A stretch of DNA of 64,000 nucleotides from Spirosoma panaciterrae DSM 21099 (lineage in GTDB: Bacteria; Bacteroidota; Bacteroidia; Cytophagales; Spirosomataceae). The stretch lies in NCBI RefSeq assembly GCF_000374025.1, contig NZ_KB893173.1:310001-374000 (forward strand). Reading direction: 5' to 3'. The notes beneath the pieces are model-generated. The model had not been told where the DNA came from. It ran no database searches and was given only the letters and a program-made list of their open reading frames with translations. This document shows positions 53,764 through 63,150 of this stretch, in pieces (within the stretch, counting starts at the first letter, position 1; every line of letters starts with the position of its first letter). A program made the position numbers and the translations under genes.

Positions 53764-53833
53764 GAACCGTTACTACCGGGTGCAACCTCATTCAGACGGA
53801 TTGCATCTTTGTGTAAACGTCGTTCATATACAC

Positions 53834-54949
53834 ATGATACCAGGCTATACTACGCCCTCCCGAAACCTGTTCGCTCTTCTGTTACTCTTTCTTTCGGTAG
53901 TAGCAAGTGGACAAACCAAAACTCCAGAACGAAATCCGGCTCAGTTCGACGCCTACATAGCCCAACTCATGAAACGGGACAGTATACCCGGTATGTCCAT
54001 TGCTATTATTCGGCAGAATAAACTGGTGTATCACAAAGGGTATGGACTTACCCGCTCCGACTCAACGCAGGCCGTAACAGCAGAAACCATTTTCGAAGCG
54101 GCTTCGCTTACCAAGCCTACCTTCGCCTACGCCGTACTGCAACTGGTGGAGCAGGGAAAGCTTGACCTTGACAAACCTTTATATGAATACTTGCCCTATT
54201 CGGACGTAGCTGCCGATGAACGGTACAAAAAAATTACGGCCCGCCTGGTACTCAGCCATCGAAGTGGATTACCGAACTGGCGTAAAAACCGCCGTTCCGC
54301 TGAGCTTGCCATGCTGCGTACGCCCGGCGAACGATTCGGGTATTCCGGCGAAGGGTTTGTGTACCTGCAAAAAGTCGTCGAAAAAATTACGGGCAAACCC
54401 ATCAATGAGTTTATGGAAGAACACGTACTTAAGCCTCTGTCCATGACCCATAGTGGCTACGTCTGGAAACCGGCTTTCGATTCACACGTAGCCTTACCTC
54501 ATTATGGCGGTGAAAATGTTGGCGAAAAATACAAACCCGATCAGGCGAATATGGCCTATTCCCTACAAACCTCGGCCGACGATTACGCCAAATTCATTCA
54601 GGCCATCCTGACACCAAAGAGTCTGAAGACGGCTACCATCGATCAGATGCTTAGCCAGCAAACACAACTACCTACCCGGTTCTCAGGCGATACGTTATCG
54701 ACCCGCTTGTATTGGGGGCTTGGCTTCGGCCTGGAACGCACTCCCAACGATGTGTATTTCTGGCACTGGGGCGACAACGGTGCGTTTAAATGTTATGTAG
54801 TCGGCAGCCGTAGCCGTAAAGAGGCCGTTGTTTATTTCACGAATGCGACTACCGGATTGAGGTTAATCAGCGACATCACCAGCCTGGTATTAGGGTACGA
54901 CCCGGCAACGTCTGGCTTTCTGGGCTATCAGACAGCTAAGAAAAAGTAA
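53834..54949 (+). CDS. Serine hydrolase of the class C beta-lactamase family
   Basis: A 371-residue secreted hydrolase from the ATG at 53834; a longer frame upstream is unlikely because it overlaps the previous gene. A signal peptide (NLFALLLLFLSVVASGQ) is followed by the SxxK motif S91-L-T-K94. The YxN motif is replaced by Y-S-G in GYSGEGF, as in many Bacteroidota homologues, and HWGDNG takes the place of the KTG box. It probably acts on peptides or esters of the cell wall or a D-amino-acid substrate; real beta-lactamase activity is not implied. Confidence 0.9.
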   Translation: MIPGYTTPSRNLFALLLLFLSVVASGQTKTPERNPAQFDAYIAQLMKRDSIPGMSIAIIRQNKLVYHKGYGLTRSDSTQAVTAETIFEAASLTKPTFAYAVLQLVEQGKLDLDKPLYEYLPYSDVAADERYKKITARLVLSHRSGLPNWRKNRRSAELAMLRTPGERFGYSGEGFVYLQKVVEKITGKPINEFMEEHVLKPLSMTHSGYVWKPAFDSHVALPHYGGENVGEKYKPDQANMAYSLQTSADDYAKFIQAILTPKSLKTATIDQMLSQQTQLPTRFSGDTLSTRLYWGLGFGLERTPNDVYFWHWGDNGAFKCYVVGSRSRKEAVVYFTNATTGLRLISDITSLVLGYDPATSGFLGYQTAKKK

Positions 54950-54979
54950 GTCTGACATAACCCAATTATCACACAGTTT

Positions 54980-55004
54980 AAGCCCTTTTCAGGGCTTTTT
55001 TTTA
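54980..55004 (+). terminator. Rho-independent terminator after the serine hydrolase gene
   Basis: aagccc, a 6-base loop and gggctt, followed by a run of eight T. It lies 30 bases after the stop codon at 54949. Confidence 0.85.
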
Positions 55005-55097
55005 TGTCGTGAAACCTGAGTGGTAAAGAATGTTACAGGATTGTTAGCCAATCTTTATATATGAATCTTTATTTGTATAAGCCAAATAGAGGCAACA

Positions 55098-56678
55098 ATG
55101 CTTATGGAAACTTCTTTTCTCTACCTGACCAGAACCGGGCTTACCCGGCACATCTTCCTGACTCATCTGCTTCCAATATTTCGTGTTGCCTTTATGTGGA
55201 TATTGATCGGGCTACCCTCAACGATACGGGCTCAGGATGTTCCTCATACAGCGTCGTACTGGATGCGGGAACTGGCCCGGCAAACCGATAGCACGCGTAA
55301 AGCCGAAGTCCTGTTGTTTATTGCTAAAGATGTGGAGAACGCCGATCCAACTGGTGCCATGACTTACGCGCAGCAGGCGTTTACACTGGGCGAAAAGCTG
55401 AAAGTTCCCAAAATTAGTGGTCTGGCAGCTCTTCAGATCTCGAAACTACACACCATTCTGGGGAATAAAGGACAGGCAAGACGATTTCGCAAACGGGCCG
55501 AGGCACTCCTCCGATCGGTCGACCTGATGGCGGAACTCAATCGGCTCGAAACCCAAAAATCGCAGGCCGAAGAAACCGCCCGAACCAATGCTGCAGAAGC
55601 GGCCAGCTCACGGGAAGTGGTTAGCCAATTGAGTACCGAAGCGCAGCAAAAGCAGGAGCTGTTAAGTCGGCAAAACAGTCAGCTTACCAAACGCCAACAG
55701 CAAATCAATAAACAGGAGCAACTCCTTACCAGTAAAAACTCCCTGATCGGCCAGAAAAATCAGCTCATCAACCAGAAAGATTCAGTACTCACCCATCGCG
55801 AGCTGGAGCTACGGTATCAGCAGGATCAGATAAAAATTCTTGAGCAGGAAAAAGCCCTGAAAGCCGCCGAAGCCGAACAGGCCCGGACAGTTCGCAATGG
55901 GTTATTGATCGGGGCCGTACTGCTGCTGCTGCTGGCGGGTCTGCTCTGGCGACTCATTACCACCCAACAACGGGCCAATAAGCAACTAACCCAAAAGAAC
56001 ACCCAGCTCGACAAAGCGCGTCAACGCTCCGATGAACTACTTTTAAATATCCTCCCCAGCGAATTAGTGGATGAGCTGAAGATAAAAGGCATTACCCGAA
56101 CGCGCCATCATGATGAGGTAACCATCATGTTTACTGACTTTCGTGATTTTACCAAAATCAGTGAGCAGCTTTCGCCAACCGATCTCGTACAGGAAATTGA
56201 TTACTGCTTCCGGCATTTCGACTACATCATCGGAAAATACCCCAGTATTGAGAAGATAAAAACCATTGGAGACGCCTATCTGTGCGCGGGTGGTTTGCCA
56301 GCCGCCCATCCCGCTCATGCGCATGATGTTGTGGCAGCCGCGCTCGAAATTCGGGATTTCATTCGGGAGCTAGAAGCACAACGGACTCGTGAGGGCAAAC
56401 TGGCTTTTCAGATTCGGATCGGAATTCATACAGGACCCGTTGTGGCTGGCGTGGTCGGGTCGACCAAATTCGCTTACGACATCTGGGGCGATACGGTCAA
56501 TACAGCCGCCCGGCTCGAATCGGCCAGCGAACCGGGGCAGGTCAATATCTCCGCCACCACCTTCGACCGGGTGCAGAACCAGTTCGTCTGTCAATACCGG
56601 GGCGATTTTGCCACTAAAAATAAGGCCGACATGAGCATGTATTTTGTAGAGAACCAGCCCACGCTGGTTCTGGCCTGA
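55098..56678 (+). CDS. Membrane-bound class III adenylate cyclase
   Basis: A 526-residue protein with an N-terminal hydrophobic anchor (residues 18-45), a helical TPR-like part (50-140), a coiled coil (145-265), a second helix (268-286) and a class III cyclase domain (about 310-520). All catalytic residues are visible: metal Asp347 (FTDF) and Asp392 (TIGD), adenine-selecting Lys388 (KIKTIG) and Asp461 (YDIWG), and transition-state Asn468 and Arg472 (NTAAR). This set predicts cyclic AMP. A phospholipase with a cyclic-nucleotide-binding domain starts 34 bases downstream, so the pair is probably a signalling unit. Confidence 0.95.
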   Translation: MLMETSFLYLTRTGLTRHIFLTHLLPIFRVAFMWILIGLPSTIRAQDVPHTASYWMRELARQTDSTRKAEVLLFIAKDVENADPTGAMTYAQQAFTLGEKLKVPKISGLAALQISKLHTILGNKGQARRFRKRAEALLRSVDLMAELNRLETQKSQAEETARTNAAEAASSREVVSQLSTEAQQKQELLSRQNSQLTKRQQQINKQEQLLTSKNSLIGQKNQLINQKDSVLTHRELELRYQQDQIKILEQEKALKAAEAEQARTVRNGLLIGAVLLLLLAGLLWRLITTQQRANKQLTQKNTQLDKARQRSDELLLNILPSELVDELKIKGITRTRHHDEVTIMFTDFRDFTKISEQLSPTDLVQEIDYCFRHFDYIIGKYPSIEKIKTIGDAYLCAGGLPAAHPAHAHDVVAAALEIRDFIRELEAQRTREGKLAFQIRIGIHTGPVVAGVVGSTKFAYDIWGDTVNTAARLESASEPGQVNISATTFDRVQNQFVCQYRGDFATKNKADMSMYFVENQPTLVLA

Positions 56679-56712
56679 CGAGTCATTTCCTTAACCAACG
56701 TTATTATTGCCG

Positions 56713-58620
56713 ATGAGACTCACGATTGACCCTCAAGTGAATACCTATCAGAAAGAACAGCTTCTGACTAATTTACATCGCATTTTTGGCGATTTCGATA
56801 CCACCATGCTGACCCTGATCGATCCACTGCTGGAATGGGTCGAGATTGGTGGGGGAGAAATCCTGTTCCGCCAACATGAAACCGGCGATTCACTTTATTT
56901 TGTGATCAGTGGCCGACTCCAGGCCTACGTGACCGATAGCCAGGGCAGTCAGCAGATAATCGGCGAGATTATCCGGGGCGAAACAGTTGGTGAGATGGCC
57001 ATTTTTACCGGCGATCCTCGAGGTGCCACCATTATTGCCCTGCGGGATAGTGTGCTGGTCAAACTGTCGAAACACGCTTTTGAACAAGTGATAGCGGCTT
57101 ATCCGGCGGTGTCGATGAATGTAACGAAGCTCATCATCAATCGGCTCCGAACCTCACAGGGCGAACGGGAGGTACCCAAAAAACCGATCAACATTTGCGT
57201 TCTGGCTTTACACGAAGATCCCGAACAGGCAACAGGTTGCGCGGGTCAGTTTATCGAGGAACTGCACCCCTTATTAAGTCAGAAGGGATCAACTTTTATC
57301 ACATCGAGCAATCAGGTCAATGCCTATTTCGGCCAACCTGATTTTGCCCAAACCGATAAGAGTCATCCCAATGCATACCGGCAACTCACCCAGTGGCTGG
57401 ATGATCAGGAGTCGCAATACAAGTTTATGCTTTACGTGACCGATCCAATTTATCCAGGTCAGTCTCTTTCAGAATGGACGCGTCGATGCCTGCGGCAGGG
57501 CGATGAAATTCTGCTGCTGGCCGATGCCCGACAAAAGCCTGATCTGACCTATGTTGAACAGGAATTGCTGAATGCAGGATTCCAGACCGGTGCCCCACAA
57601 ACACTTATTTTAATGCATCCGGCCGATACGGATCACCCACGTCATACTGCCAACTGGCTGTCGTTACGTCCCAGGGTCAAAAACCATTACCATATTCGTA
57701 AGGGTCTGGCCCGCGATATGGCCCGGCTGGCTCGTATTCTGAGTGGCACCGCTATCGGTTTTGTACTGGCTGGAGGTGGGGCCAAGGGATTTGCGCATAT
57801 TGGCGTGTTACGGGCATTGCAGGAATGGGGCATTCCGGTCGATTTTTTGGGTGGAACCAGCGTTGGCGGTCTTGTCGCAGCAACATTTTCCTTCGACGAG
57901 TCAATCGAGATTACTACGCAACACCTCCGAAAAGCCGCTCAGTTTAACCCCACCAAAGATTATAACCTACTGCCATTTATTTCGCTCATCCGTGGCCGAC
58001 GCATCGAGCAGATGATTCAGACCTGTATTCATGATTTTACTGGCAATCCTAACCCTTATATTGAAGATAGCTGGCTGACGTTCTTTACGGTATCGAGCAA
58101 TTACACGCAGGCCCGCGAAGAAGTGCATACCCGAGGGCCCATGGAGAAATACTTACGGGCTACCTCAGCCATTCCAGGTGTATTTCCCCCAATCATCGAA
58201 GGCGATGACTTACTGGTCGATGGTGGAACGTTCAACAATTTTCCGGCGGATGTGATGAGCCGCGTTGGCGTTGGAAAAGTTATAGGTGTAGATCTTAGCA
58301 TCGATAAACCCCGCAAGCTAAATATCGAACAGATACCCAATCCTACCGCGCTGCTCCGCGATCGATTCCGGCCTAAACGGCAGCGGAAGTATCGGTTGCC
58401 GTCGCTGATGTCGATTATGCTCAACGCCACCTTGCTGTATAGCAGCGCCCGTCGTAACCAGAATGTTCGCTACACAGACCTCTATTTCAACCCTAATGTC
58501 AGTCGGTACGGCATCATGAACTGGTCTTCGTACGACAGTATTGTGCGGAAAGGGTATGAACATGCACTGGAGGTGTTAGCGCAATTGAGCCCGGAGGAGT
58601 TAGAGAATCTAAAAGCATAG
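56713..58620 (+). CDS. Patatin-like phospholipase with cyclic-nucleotide-binding domain
   Basis: A 635-residue protein from the ATG at 56713. Residues 25-150 form a cNMP-binding domain with a phosphate cassette G93-E94-M-A and P102-R103-G-A-T, containing the key Glu and Arg. A central Rossmann-like part (about 158-300) follows, then a patatin domain: oxyanion loop GGGAKG (354-359), nucleophile Ser383 in GTSVG, and catalytic Asp503 in VDGG. This is the bacterial NTE-like type. The upstream cyclase should supply cyclic AMP as its activator. Confidence 0.95.
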   Translation: MRLTIDPQVNTYQKEQLLTNLHRIFGDFDTTMLTLIDPLLEWVEIGGGEILFRQHETGDSLYFVISGRLQAYVTDSQGSQQIIGEIIRGETVGEMAIFTGDPRGATIIALRDSVLVKLSKHAFEQVIAAYPAVSMNVTKLIINRLRTSQGEREVPKKPINICVLALHEDPEQATGCAGQFIEELHPLLSQKGSTFITSSNQVNAYFGQPDFAQTDKSHPNAYRQLTQWLDDQESQYKFMLYVTDPIYPGQSLSEWTRRCLRQGDEILLLADARQKPDLTYVEQELLNAGFQTGAPQTLILMHPADTDHPRHTANWLSLRPRVKNHYHIRKGLARDMARLARILSGTAIGFVLAGGGAKGFAHIGVLRALQEWGIPVDFLGGTSVGGLVAATFSFDESIEITTQHLRKAAQFNPTKDYNLLPFISLIRGRRIEQMIQTCIHDFTGNPNPYIEDSWLTFFTVSSNYTQAREEVHTRGPMEKYLRATSAIPGVFPPIIEGDDLLVDGGTFNNFPADVMSRVGVGKVIGVDLSIDKPRKLNIEQIPNPTALLRDRFRPKRQRKYRLPSLMSIMLNATLLYSSARRNQNVRYTDLYFNPNVSRYGIMNWSSYDSIVRKGYEHALEVLAQLSPEELENLKA

Positions 58621-58862
58621 GTAATCCGATCATCTCCCCTCAAAAAAGGCTGGACAACTTTATTGCCTCCGTACATTGGCAGAAGTCAACTCAGGTGAAG
58701 GTAGCTCCGGAGGAAGAACTCGTACGGGCTAATTGGCTCACATCAGGTAAAGGGCATAGCCAATCCACAGGGCGATTCATTCGTGTATTTGCCAAAGCCA
58801 ACAGTTCCTCAGCGGTCAGGGCTGTCCGCTGGGAGTGGGTCGTCTGCAACCTGATTAATGAG
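58621..58862. other. Non-coding stretch between phospholipase and EcsC genes
   Basis: Nothing convincing is seen in these 242 bases. Two overlapping open frames (one on each strand) have ordinary codons but no recognisable family, and both run into the EcsC gene. The two flanking genes are convergent. Confidence 0.45.
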
Positions 58863-59606
58863 CTACTCCTTCGGCAGGGCGAGTGTGTCGCCCGCAAGCA
58901 GGCGCATTCGGTACGCATTCATTGCTGTGCGACCCAGTTGATTGACAAGCCGGTAATTTACTACAATACCTACCGCAGCCCCGATACCCGGAATTAGTTG
59001 GGCCATTTTGGCGAGATCGATGTAGTCACGGTATTCCTGTTGAAAAGTTAGCCAGTCAAACTGATTGATATCTTCCGGTAACTGACGACTATGTTCAGGC
59101 CAGTTGGCCAGGTACTCATATACCATCTGCCTACGCTCCTGACTCGAAAAGGCCAGTTGAAAGACATAAAGAATAAAGACCCGTTCGCGGTAGTCACTCA
59201 CCGAAAAACCATACAGGCTGGCAATTTCAAATAACATTTTCATTTTTAGCGCCAGCAGGATCGGGAAATCGGCCAGGCCGAGCCAAAACCCACCGGCTCC
59301 GGTTACGCCCCCCTCGGCGGCACTGGTTTTTCGATAAAAGTCGATCCGTTTGGCTACGGCAGCATCACGCTGGGTGATGGTTTGGCCTTCTACAGGCGGA
59401 CGGTTCAGGAACCCAGCCCCAAACAAAACCGCTCGTGTCATCTGCTTAATAGTAGCCGTAATCAGGGCATGGACACGATCAGGAATGATACGATTAATTC
59501 GGCGCTGCAACGACGTTGAGAGCTTACCAAAAGCAGACGGAGGCTTTTGCATGGCTTGTTGCCATCGGGTCAATTCCTGTCGAACCGAGCGTTCGTAGGC
59601 AGTCAT
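58863..59606 (-). CDS. EcsC family protein
   Basis: A 247-residue protein of the EcsC family. Marks are GGVTGAGGFWLGLADFPILL around residue 98, then LKMKMLFEIASLYGF, and LIPGIGAAVGIVVNYRLVNQLG near the C-terminus. The family is named after EcsC of Bacillus; its role is unknown, and it may be membrane-associated. It is transcribed towards the phospholipase gene and lies divergent from the L,D-transpeptidase gene at 59719. Confidence 0.85.
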   Translation of the reverse strand: MTAYERSVRQELTRWQQAMQKPPSAFGKLSTSLQRRINRIIPDRVHALITATIKQMTRAVLFGAGFLNRPPVEGQTITQRDAAVAKRIDFYRKTSAAEGGVTGAGGFWLGLADFPILLALKMKMLFEIASLYGFSVSDYRERVFILYVFQLAFSSQERRQMVYEYLANWPEHSRQLPEDINQFDWLTFQQEYRDYIDLAKMAQLIPGIGAAVGIVVNYRLVNQLGRTAMNAYRMRLLAGDTLALPKE

Positions 59607-59718
59607 ACTTGTTATTTTTTAACTAAAAAGTAATATCTTGAGCGAATTAAACCTGTAGTCAGGCTGTTGTAAGTTTGTGCATCCTCATAAACCCATAAAC
59701 AATTACTTATTTATCGGC

Positions 59719-60447
59719 ATGAAGAATGTTTTTTTGCTTCTGGTAGGTTTAGCCATAATTTATTTGTCTACCACCGGATACAAACCCACTCGTAACGTCA
59801 ATCAGGCAACCGTAAACCCTGGAGCGGCCACAACATTTAAAAAGAATACGACCGGCCATCTTGCTATTTATGACCAGCTTAATCTGGCCCAGACTGGGTT
59901 ACAACGCAGCGTTTTTGAATATGCTCTCCGCGGCTGGCAGAAAATAGACACAGCCAAATCCATGCTGACCATTGTTGATCTGAGCCAACCCTCGAATCGT
60001 AAACGACTCTATGTGGTCGATTTGTTCAATAAAAAGCTGCTTTTCAATACCTACGTTGCGCACGGACGAAACTCCGGGGATCTGGTGGCTAATCAATTCT
60101 CCAATACACAGTCGTCGTTTCAGTCGAGTCTTGGCTTTTACCAGACCCTGAACACCTACATGGGCAAACATGGGCTGTCGTTGCAACTGAAGGGTCTGGA
60201 GAAGGGCTTTAACGACAATGTATATAACCGAAATATCGTTCTTCACGGAGCCGATTATGTTTGTGAAGACATTATCCGCAAAACGGGCCGTTTAGGCCGC
60301 AGCCAGGGCTGCCCAGCCGTCCCCTACGCCGATTCGAAAGGTATTATTCAGGCTGTCAAAGGCGGGTCCTGCCTGTTTGTTTACGCTCCTAACCCAGACT
60401 ATCTGGCTCAATCTGCTTATTTGGCCCAGCCATATATGTCTTTGTAG
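59719..60447 (+). CDS. Murein L,D-transpeptidase catalytic-domain protein (YkuD_2 type)
   Basis: A 242-residue secreted protein from the ATG at 59719 with a signal peptide (VFLLLVGLAIIYLSTTG). The catalytic domain contains RLYVVDLFNKKLLFNTYVAHG, IVLHGADYV and the active site GRSQGCPAVP with the nucleophilic Cys. It likely forms 3-3 cross-links or anchors proteins to peptidoglycan. Its last 31 bases overlap the end of another L,D-transpeptidase gene on the opposite strand. Confidence 0.9.
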   Translation: MKNVFLLLVGLAIIYLSTTGYKPTRNVNQATVNPGAATTFKKNTTGHLAIYDQLNLAQTGLQRSVFEYALRGWQKIDTAKSMLTIVDLSQPSNRKRLYVVDLFNKKLLFNTYVAHGRNSGDLVANQFSNTQSSFQSSLGFYQTLNTYMGKHGLSLQLKGLEKGFNDNVYNRNIVLHGADYVCEDIIRKTGRLGRSQGCPAVPYADSKGIIQAVKGGSCLFVYAPNPDYLAQSAYLAQPYMSL

Positions 60448-61643
60448 AACCGTAGCTTTCCTGTTGCATCTACATCGGCTATATTGTAGGTGATAAACAC
60501 AGGAAACGGCTTGGGTATTTTCAGGACGCGGGGTTTCTGATCGATCAGGCATTTATTCATAAACTCATTATCGAACGTTTGTTCGCCTAAAACCAGGTTG
60601 GCGAGTTCGACAGGCTTTTGTACACGCACACATCCATGACTCCGCCAACGGTCGCTGGTGAGCTTGAACAAATCACGGCTGTTGGTATCGTGCAGATAGA
60701 TCGCAAGTGGGTTAGCCAGGTCGAACTTCAACAGTCCCAGCGAGTTCTCGCACCCCGAAGCCTGCCGAATTCGATAGGGGAAATTGGTTTCCGTTATCCC
60801 ATCCCAGTCAACTTCTTCGGGGTCAACTTCCCGGTTGCGCTCGTCCAGTACCTGAAAATTCTGGTTGTACAAATAGGCAACATCACGCTTTACATGCGGA
60901 ACAATCTCCTCCAGGGCAATATTCTGTGGTACGTTCCAGTAGGGATAGGCGATAATATTCTGAATGTAGGTTGTCATACACGGGGTTCGGCGGTCTGGCT
61001 TTCCGGTGATGACCTGCATGGGCAGCAGCCGTTTTCCCGACCGATCAAATACGTTTAGCTCGCCCGCTGGAATGTTGACGACCACAAATTGGTCGGGATT
61101 GAACCGATTGACGTATCGGTAGAAATTAAGTGTCTGTCGAATTAATCGTAATGAATCCGATGCAGCCGGATTGCCCTTCACTCGTTTGCGCAATCGGTTA
61201 TAATGGCCAACCAGCTTCGCATACGGCTCAAACGCCAGCAACGACGCTTTGACCGACCCGACCTGGATAGCCTCAGTCTTTTTTGCCCAGCTCGAGTCGA
61301 CAGCTTCTTTCAAACCATTGAAAGCCAGTTGCGAGGGCTTTTTCCCATACCGGGCTTCCAGTAGTACCTGAGTTAGGTTAGCATCGATTTCGGCTTTATC
61401 AAGCTTTTTCGGTGTACCGTATCGGCTTGTATCAATGCCAATCGAATCGGCATATAAGCACAACTGGTGAAGGGATAGGGCGGCCTGTTTGACGGTCTTT
61501 TCGTCCTGTATTCGCTTTTGTTCAACACGCGCAGCCTGCTCGCGGTCGGCCTTTCGATGGCTCCACCATCGTCCAACAAAAAAGAGGATGATTAGCCCTG
61601 CCCCTACTGCTGCGCCAATGATAATTTTCTTCTGCTTATCCAT
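60417..61643 (-). CDS. L,D-transpeptidase, YcbB/LdtD-like
   Basis: A 408-residue protein with an N-terminal membrane anchor (IIIGAAVGAGLIILFFVGRW), a helical linker and the catalytic YkuD domain: NIPAGELNVFD, TPCMTTYIQNIIAYPYWNVP, IYLHDTNSRDLF and the SHGCVRV active site with the Cys nucleophile. The layout is that of the large YcbB-type enzymes that make 3-3 peptidoglycan cross-links. The gene is convergent with the neighbouring transpeptidase and overlaps it by 31 bases at the 3' ends. Confidence 0.92.
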   Translation of the reverse strand: MDKQKKIIIGAAVGAGLIILFFVGRWWSHRKADREQAARVEQKRIQDEKTVKQAALSLHQLCLYADSIGIDTSRYGTPKKLDKAEIDANLTQVLLEARYGKKPSQLAFNGLKEAVDSSWAKKTEAIQVGSVKASLLAFEPYAKLVGHYNRLRKRVKGNPAASDSLRLIRQTLNFYRYVNRFNPDQFVVVNIPAGELNVFDRSGKRLLPMQVITGKPDRRTPCMTTYIQNIIAYPYWNVPQNIALEEIVPHVKRDVAYLYNQNFQVLDERNREVDPEEVDWDGITETNFPYRIRQASGCENSLGLLKFDLANPLAIYLHDTNSRDLFKLTSDRWRSHGCVRVQKPVELANLVLGEQTFDNEFMNKCLIDQKPRVLKIPKPFPVFITYNIADVDATGKLRFYKDIYGWAK

Positions 61644-61727
61644 GCTTCAATGGTATGAATGGTCTATACTAGATAACGCACGAAACGAATCGTTGGTTAT
61701 GGATTTACGCGGCTGGTCCTTCGAAAA

Positions 61728-61758
61728 AAAGGGCAACTCGCTCTTCGAATTGCCCTTT
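61728..61758 (-). terminator. Terminator hairpin downstream of the small acidic gene
   Basis: aaagggcaa (61728-61736) and ttgcccttt (61750-61758) pair over 9 bases. On the minus strand the hairpin is followed by seven T, as expected for a terminator of the gene ending at 61764. Confidence 0.8.
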
Positions 61759-61763
61759 CTGAC

Positions 61764-62009
61764 CTAGCTGTATGCTGGTTTGTCAATATCTGGTTTGGGA
61801 TTGGGATTTCGATTGGGGTGTTTCATGCGTAAGTTAGCGGCTGGTTTATCGCCATCCATGTACTCATCTTCCAGTTCATCCGGGGTTAATTCTTCGGGAT
61901 CAATCTCACTACCCGGACCACTGGTCCCCTCTATTGACTGGTTGGCTAAGCCTGCTGGCGAAATGGCCTGTTTGGCCCGAATAATGTCGTCCTTCTCTTG
62001 ATTTTCCAT
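61764..62009 (-). CDS. Small acidic hypothetical protein
   Basis: An 81-residue acidic and probably disordered protein from the ATG at 62009 (a TTG at 62036 is upstream). It has EIDPEELTPDELEDEYMDGD in the middle and a proline- and asparagine-rich end (HPNRNPNPKPDIDKPAYS). No domain or signal is seen. Similar short acidic proteins occur in Cytophagales, but I cannot name the family. It diverges from the GNAT gene. Confidence 0.6.
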   Translation of the reverse strand: MENQEKDDIIRAKQAISPAGLANQSIEGTSGPGSEIDPEELTPDELEDEYMDGDKPAANLRMKHPNRNPNPKPDIDKPAYS

Positions 62010-62217
62010 AACAACCTCGTTTTTCGTATCGGACAATGTCTTGCTTTTCTAACCCATAGCCACGCATATTGTTTCTGAAAGTAGCTCCGTCCTGATACAA
62101 ATTCGCTCCAGTTAAATCGCCGGGGGGTTGCCTTATTCGTAAACTGGTTTTATTTTACCAACCTGGATATTTTGTAGGCGTCTGAAAAAGAGACTATACA
62201 GACTTTGTTTTCTAATC

Positions 62218-62715
62218 ATGCATCTATTTCATAAAGCAGACGCTGACGATGTGGCGTTGTTGAGCTTTTTAGCCAAAGAAACGTATACGCAGGCCTTTGC
62301 CCACACCTGGTCAGATGAAGAATTATTCGCAAACTATATTGACCAATCCTTTAGTTTGACGGCTATTACCAACCAAATGGCCGACCCGAATACCGAGTTT
62401 TATATAGTCCAGTCGGCCAATGAGCTTGTAGGCTATTTTAAGTTTACCATTACCCATAGTGCGTTGTTTTTGAGCAAAATGTACTTTTTACAAAAGGTAG
62501 TCGGGCAACGCCTGGGTACACAATGCATGTCTTTCATTGATTCGATCCGGCAAAAACGCAACCTGAACGAAATCATTCTGGAAGTACTGGCCAGCAACGA
62601 AAAAGGCATCCGTTTTTATCAGAAACACGGATTTCAGGAAGTGGGCCAGAAGGAAAACCCGACCGAAAAAGCAAGAGGGAATCTATTGATTATGAAGAAG
62701 TGCCCCGTTGTTTAG
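62218..62715 (+). CDS. GNAT family N-acetyltransferase
   Basis: A 165-residue acetyltransferase with the GNAT core: LVGYFKFTITH strand, the acetyl-CoA pyrophosphate loop QKVVGQRLGTQCM (Q/R-x-x-G-x-G/A type) and the late LEVLASNEKGIRFYQKHGFQEVG segment. It transfers an acetyl group to an unknown amine. The end overlaps nothing; the next gene starts 21 bases later on the same strand and may be co-transcribed. Confidence 0.9.
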   Translation: MHLFHKADADDVALLSFLAKETYTQAFAHTWSDEELFANYIDQSFSLTAITNQMADPNTEFYIVQSANELVGYFKFTITHSALFLSKMYFLQKVVGQRLGTQCMSFIDSIRQKRNLNEIILEVLASNEKGIRFYQKHGFQEVGQKENPTEKARGNLLIMKKCPVV

Positions 62716-62736
62716 GCTTTACCAATACGTTCTTAC

Positions 62737-63150
62737 ATGGAAACTCATTTTGACCTCAGCGATAGCGCCTTTGTACAACAGTTGGAAGCCTGTACCTTAC
62801 CGCCCACTCTCTTTAGCCACGAAGCTCATTTACGGCTAGCCTGGATATACATCAAAACGTATGGTACCGAAAAGGCCGCAGATACGATCTGCCAGTCGTT
62901 GATTCAATACGTGGATGCATTAGGAGCCCGGGACAAATATAACCAGACACTGACAGTAGCCGCCGTACGGGTCGTCAGTCACTTTATGAACCAATCCAGG
63001 GCCGATACATTTTATGAATTTATCGGCGAGTTTCCCCGGCTTAAGAGCAATTTTAAAGCATTACTTGGTGCTCATTACCAGATTGATATTTACAATTCCG
63101 ATCTGGCGAAACGCACCTACCTCGAACCTGATCGGCTCCCTTTTTCCTGA
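62737..63150 (+). CDS. Hypothetical helical protein, 137 residues
   Basis: A soluble helical protein with FSHEAHLRLAWIYIKTYG early on and YNQTLTVAAVRVVSHFM in the middle. The paired His residues after Phe-Ser and the YNQTLT segment recall a small bacterial family of unknown function, sometimes found near sigma factor and GNAT genes. No catalytic motif is evident. It is the second gene of a plus-strand run that ends in the ECF42-like factor. Confidence 0.65.
   Translation: METHFDLSDSAFVQQLEACTLPPTLFSHEAHLRLAWIYIKTYGTEKAADTICQSLIQYVDALGARDKYNQTLTVAAVRVVSHFMNQSRADTFYEFIGEFPRLKSNFKALLGAHYQIDIYNSDLAKRTYLEPDRLPFS

Noticed and set aside
53834-54949. Annotating the serine hydrolase as a beta-lactamase
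   Set aside because: Only the SxxK motif is strict; the YxN and KTG boxes are altered, so antibiotic resistance is not supported.
55098-58620. Calling the cyclase/phospholipase pair a CBASS or Pycsar system
   Set aside because: The cyclase has the adenylate residue set and membrane anchors of a housekeeping-type enzyme, and no CBASS-type nucleotidyltransferase or Cap genes are present.
58695-58997. 100-codon plus-strand frame before the EcsC gene
   Set aside because: It overlaps EcsC antisense and matches no family; I kept the gap as non-coding.
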